Positions 13,987-16,082 of a stretch of DNA of 16,082 nt are shown here, one piece after another. Below the pieces are notes generated by a model. The model did not search any database. It saw nothing but the letters and a program-made list of their open reading frames with translations, and was not told the DNA's origin. Source of the stretch: JBGPIK01 sp041484845. Its GTDB lineage: Bacteria; Desulfobacterota; Binatia; UBA9968. The stretch spans positions 1 through 16,082 of the forward strand of contig JBGPIK010000122.1 in NCBI GenBank assembly GCA_041484845.1, written 5' to 3'. Within the stretch, counting starts at the first letter, position 1. Every line of letters begins with the position of its first letter. A program made the translations under genes and the position numbers.

Positions 13987-14451
13987 TCAGCCCACTCCCT
14001 CCAAATTATAGCAACGAGACCGGCCATTGCGCGATATCCTCGCAAAGAATGGCGCGGGATTTTTACGGGTAAACCGAAAGATTTTTGGCAGCGCCGTCAC
14101 AAAGGCGTCGGCCATCTCTTGGGCCTTCATTTCACCACTGCCGAAGATGAATAACCGGACCTTGTTCCGCCGATAAGCCTCCAATTCCGTCGGTCGATAG
14201 CGAATTCGGTCGTCCTTCGTGAGAACAACCCAACCGCGCTGGCCGACCTCGGATAGCCAATCTTCATCTAACGCGTTCTGAGGAAAGTGGTCGTCGTGGA
14301 TCTCGACATCAACGTGGTTTTGGCGAAGTTTCTCTGCGATTACTTTTTGACCCAGTGAGCGGTCGATAAAGAAAACGATGGCTGGCTTAGGCGGCGTCGA
14401 GCCAGAGTTCGCAGCGGATTGCTTCTTCGATGTCCGATCTGGAGCGGCCAT
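13987..14451 (-). CDS. PIN-like (DUF5615-type) putative toxin
   Basis: A 154-residue protein with a PIN-like fold of the DUF5615/Mut7-C kind, expected to act as a metal-dependent RNase. Acidic residues that could form the active site: D30 (VFFIDRSLG), D62-E63-D64 (ALDEDWL) and D80-D81 (VVLTKDDRI). The family's typical core, Wl-x-GWVVLTKDDRI, is clear. A basic C-terminal tail (~125-147) is present. ATG 14451 is the only usable start, preceded by GGAGGA inside the upstream gene; this forces a 65-nt out-of-frame overlap with the DUF433 gene, so the two are likely translationally coupled. By comparison with DUF433-DUF5615 pairs, this is the probable toxin of a type II toxin-antitoxin module. Toxicity and target are inference. 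Confidence 0.8.
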   Translation of the reverse strand: MAAPDRTSKKQSAANSGSTPPKPAIVFFIDRSLGQKVIAEKLRQNHVDVEIHDDHFPQNALDEDWLSEVGQRGWVVLTKDDRIRYRPTELEAYRRNKVRLFIFGSGEMKAQEMADAFVTALPKIFRFTRKNPAPFFARISRNGRSRCYNLEGVG

Positions 14452-15055
14452 AGTCCTCCGCCAACTCTTCTACCGATTCGCCGGCCTTATAACGCTGGGC
14501 GATAATGGTGGTCGCTATACCGGTACCCGCTAAAACAGGGCGGCCGAAAGATATGTAAGGATCAATGACTATGGACTTAGGCTCTTCGGCTTTCCGCTCC
14601 CGCGTGAATGGGTAGAGCCGTATGGGAATTCCAATTGGATCCCGCTCTACGCGTTGGAGGTATGCCTCGATAAACTCTTTGATAACCAGTTGTCCCTCGC
14701 GGCTGATATTCACCAACCGGCCGAAGATCTCCACAAACAGATCGACACCGTCGGTAGCGAATTTTTGTTCCGCCAAGGGGTGCTTAGAGTCGAGGCGACT
14801 CTTTAGGTACTCGACCGACTTCCTCACCTGGCTAAGTGGAACACCGTGAGCTCGTCTGAGAGCATCCAGTACGTAAACCTCGACGAGATTTACAAAGGAC
14901 AGGAGGCGCTGCTCCTTGTCCGGCAGATCGATAATGGGCTTAAAGAATCGCTTTTCCGTCTCCGTGGGATAGTGACGACCCATGACCCAAGACCTGAGCG
15001 TAGCTTGGGGGATGCCAAGGTAATGAGCCGCCTCGGAAATCCCGTACGCAGGCAT
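14387..15055 (-). CDS. HTH-DUF433 putative antitoxin/regulator
   Basis: A 222-residue protein with two parts. Residues 4-26 (YGISEAAHYLGIPQATLRSWV) are a MerR-like helix-turn-helix. Residues 162-215 form the DUF433 domain (IVIDPYISFGRPVLAGTGIATTII...GESVEELAEDYGRSRSDIEEAI), the usual antitoxin domain paired with PIN-like toxins. Residues 60-150 are a helical linker. The frame stays open upstream to ATG 15277 (296 residues), but that start lies within the neighbouring gene and beyond a candidate promoter. ATG 15055 gives the normal family length, starts just before the HTH, and has AGGA about 10 nt upstream. The gene probably represses its own operon. Role as antitoxin is inferred from the family and the overlap with the PIN-like gene. 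Confidence 0.82.
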   Translation of the reverse strand: MPAYGISEAAHYLGIPQATLRSWVMGRHYPTETEKRFFKPIIDLPDKEQRLLSFVNLVEVYVLDALRRAHGVPLSQVRKSVEYLKSRLDSKHPLAEQKFATDGVDLFVEIFGRLVNISREGQLVIKEFIEAYLQRVERDPIGIPIRLYPFTRERKAEEPKSIVIDPYISFGRPVLAGTGIATTIIAQRYKAGESVEELAEDYGRSRSDIEEAIRCELWLDAA

Positions 15056-15106
15056 TTCGCGCAGATCCTGCTTCTTATGGTGTCCACTCTCTTTCAAGGT
15101 AGACAA

Positions 15107-15136
15107 AGCATACACTAATCCGGTTCTGACCTTCAA
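15107..15136 (-). promoter_or_regulatory. candidate promoter of the DUF433/PIN pair
   Basis: Leftward TTGAAG (15136-15131) and TATGCT (15112-15107) are 18 nt apart and each match four of six consensus bases. Transcription would begin about 45 nt before ATG 15055, which supports that start over the upstream in-frame ATGs. Confidence 0.35.
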
Positions 15137-15224
15137 ACGCTCTAAAGTGCGCTGCTGCCCCTGCATAAATCGTTCGCAATGGGAGTTTTTCGTGGTAAGG
15201 TTTGCCGTCTCCAGTTCAGAAACC

Positions 15225-15231
15225 AAGGAGG
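15225..15231 (+). promoter_or_regulatory. strong ribosome binding site of the ABC substrate-binding gene
   Basis: AAGGAGG is a full Shine-Dalgarno sequence 9 nt before ATG 15241. It fixes the start of the binding-protein gene, and is the only textbook site of this strength in the window. Confidence 0.75.
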
Positions 15232-15240
15232 GTGGTTGGT

Positions 15241-16082
15241 ATGTCTCCACACGTCGTCGGTTTCTCTCTGCGCTCATCCCGTCATTTTGGCTGCAATCAC
15301 TTTAGTCTAATCTCCGTGATAGCGCCCCTTTTTTTTCTCCTGTTCTCACCCATCTTCACACCCCGAGCAGCGGGGGCGGAGCGGTTTTATATCAGCATCC
15401 CCGGACCGGCGTTGAGCTACGTTCCGCTTTATTACGCCGAGGAGAAAGGCTTCTTTACGCAGGAGGGATTGGACGTGCAGGTTCTGGTGGTGCGCGGCAT
15501 CATCGGCGTCAGCAGCTTGATGTCGGGCGAGATTGACGTCACCTGCCACGCAGGCAGCGGTTTTTCGGCGATTCTCAGGGGCATTCCGGTCAAAATCATT
15601 TCGGTGACCCGTGATCGACCGCTGCACGAGCTGCTTGTCGCACCTTCCATCGGCACTTCCGCTGATCTCAAAGGAAAAACGATCGCCGTCGGCTCTCTGG
15701 AGGGAACCGCCGCCGTCATAACCCGCCGCTTGCTCGAAGCGAAGGGAATCGATCCGCAAAAGGATGTGATGCTGTTGACCATGGAGGCCTATGCCCGGCT
15801 GCAAGCGCTGGTGACCGGTAAAGTGGCGGGCGCCATGATAACGCCGCCCTCGACCTATTTGGCGCAAGATCAAGGATTCAAGGTTTTCGGCCGCGGCCGG
15901 GACTCCATGCGTTACCTGCAAACCGGCGTCGTCGCCACCGACACCTACATTAAGCAGAAGCGTGAACGGCTGGTGCGTTTCCTGCGCGCCTGGAACCGAG
16001 CGCTCAAGTTCTACCAAGACCACCCCGAAGTCATGCTGCCCTACATCCAGAAAAAACTCGCCGTCAAAGACCCCCAGCTCGC
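15241..16082 (+). CDS. ABC transporter substrate-binding protein, NMT1/SsuA-like (partial, 3' end missing)
   Basis: Periplasmic binding protein for a small organic or inorganic anion (nitrate/sulfonate/taurine or thiamine-precursor type), cut off at the right edge after 280 codons. From ATG 15241 there is a signal peptide: basic n-region, hydrophobic core SLISVIAPLFFLLFSP and cleavage near RAAGA. The mature part begins with FYISIPGPALSYVPLYYAEEKGFFTQEGLDV, the classic start of the family. Further markers are GVSSLMSGEIDVT, DLKGKTIAVGSLEGTAA, EAKGIDPQKDVMLL and LVTGKVAGAMITPP. The complete family is ~320-340 residues, so little is missing. Substrate cannot be told. The permease and ATPase would be expected downstream, outside the window. 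It is divergent from the DUF433/PIN pair. Confidence 0.9.
   Translation, partial: MSPHVVGFSLRSSRHFGCNHFSLISVIAPLFFLLFSPIFTPRAAGAERFYISIPGPALSYVPLYYAEEKGFFTQEGLDVQVLVVRGIIGVSSLMSGEIDVTCHAGSGFSAILRGIPVKIISVTRDRPLHELLVAPSIGTSADLKGKTIAVGSLEGTAAVITRRLLEAKGIDPQKDVMLLTMEAYARLQALVTGKVAGAMITPPSTYLAQDQGFKVFGRGRDSMRYLQTGVVATDTYIKQKRERLVRFLRAWNRALKFYQDHPEVMLPYIQKKLAVKDPQL

Noticed and set aside
15346..16023. Leftward 225-residue open frame opposite the right-hand gene
   Set aside because: It is the antisense shadow of the ABC binding-protein gene, which is open to the window edge and shows clear family motifs.
1..16082. CRISPR array, insertion sequence, tRNA or phage-encoded genes
   Set aside because: No regularly spaced repeats, terminal inverted repeats with a transposase, cloverleaf, or phage structural proteins were seen.

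Overview
The window is chromosomal DNA from a bacterium of moderately high GC with compact, mostly single-exon gene blocks. A sulfonate/nitrate-type ABC binding protein, a MoxR operon, an orphan LeuA-type regulatory domain and several genes without Shine-Dalgarno sequences would fit an uncultured, environmental proteobacterium-like lineage (Desulfobacterota, Binatota, Rokubacteria or similar). That placement is a weak inference: there is no rRNA gene, and no gene here settles the taxonomy. I saw no tRNA, rRNA, insertion sequence, CRISPR array or prophage gene.

Layout. (1) Positions 1-56 hold what may be the first codons of a leftward gene. Positions 57-271 are a leader region with a good sigma70-like promoter whose -35 box lies inside a perfect inverted repeat. 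(2) 272-2110, rightward: a ketopantoate-reductase-family gene and, 9 nt later, a secreted two-domain cytochrome c, one of whose heme sites reads CXCH. (3) 6235-2135, leftward, four genes: an unrecognised 189-residue protein, the septal peptidoglycan transglycosylase MltG, a short DUF4175-like membrane protein with a long charged tail, and a MoxR AAA+ ATPase. The last two overlap by ATGA. The usual DUF58 and VWA partners are absent. (4) 6390-6908, rightward: a free-standing LeuA/CimA-type allosteric domain with no catalytic barrel. (5) 8693-6960, leftward: a short alpha-glucan phosphorylase. (6) 10513-8930, leftward: a secreted coiled-coil protein with a metallopeptidase-like C-terminus, then a NUDT19-type Nudix hydrolase. 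(7) 10643-11122, rightward: a possible 25-residue peptide and a DUF2784 membrane protein. (8) 15055-11224, leftward: a toxin-antitoxin-like pair (HTH-DUF433 protein plus PIN-like protein, overlapping by 65 nt) directly upstream of polA. (9) 15241 to the right edge: the start of an ABC substrate-binding protein with a strong ribosome binding site.

The parts most worth a second look are: the PolI with Tyr at the O-helix sugar-selectivity position and a degenerate proofreading domain; the orphan LeuA regulatory domain; the CXCH cytochrome paired with a PanE-like dehydrogenase; the DUF433/PIN pair feeding into polA; and three leftward genes whose -10 boxes sit only 6-8 nt before the start codon, suggesting leaderless mRNAs. 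No single locus here is convincingly a wholly new system.
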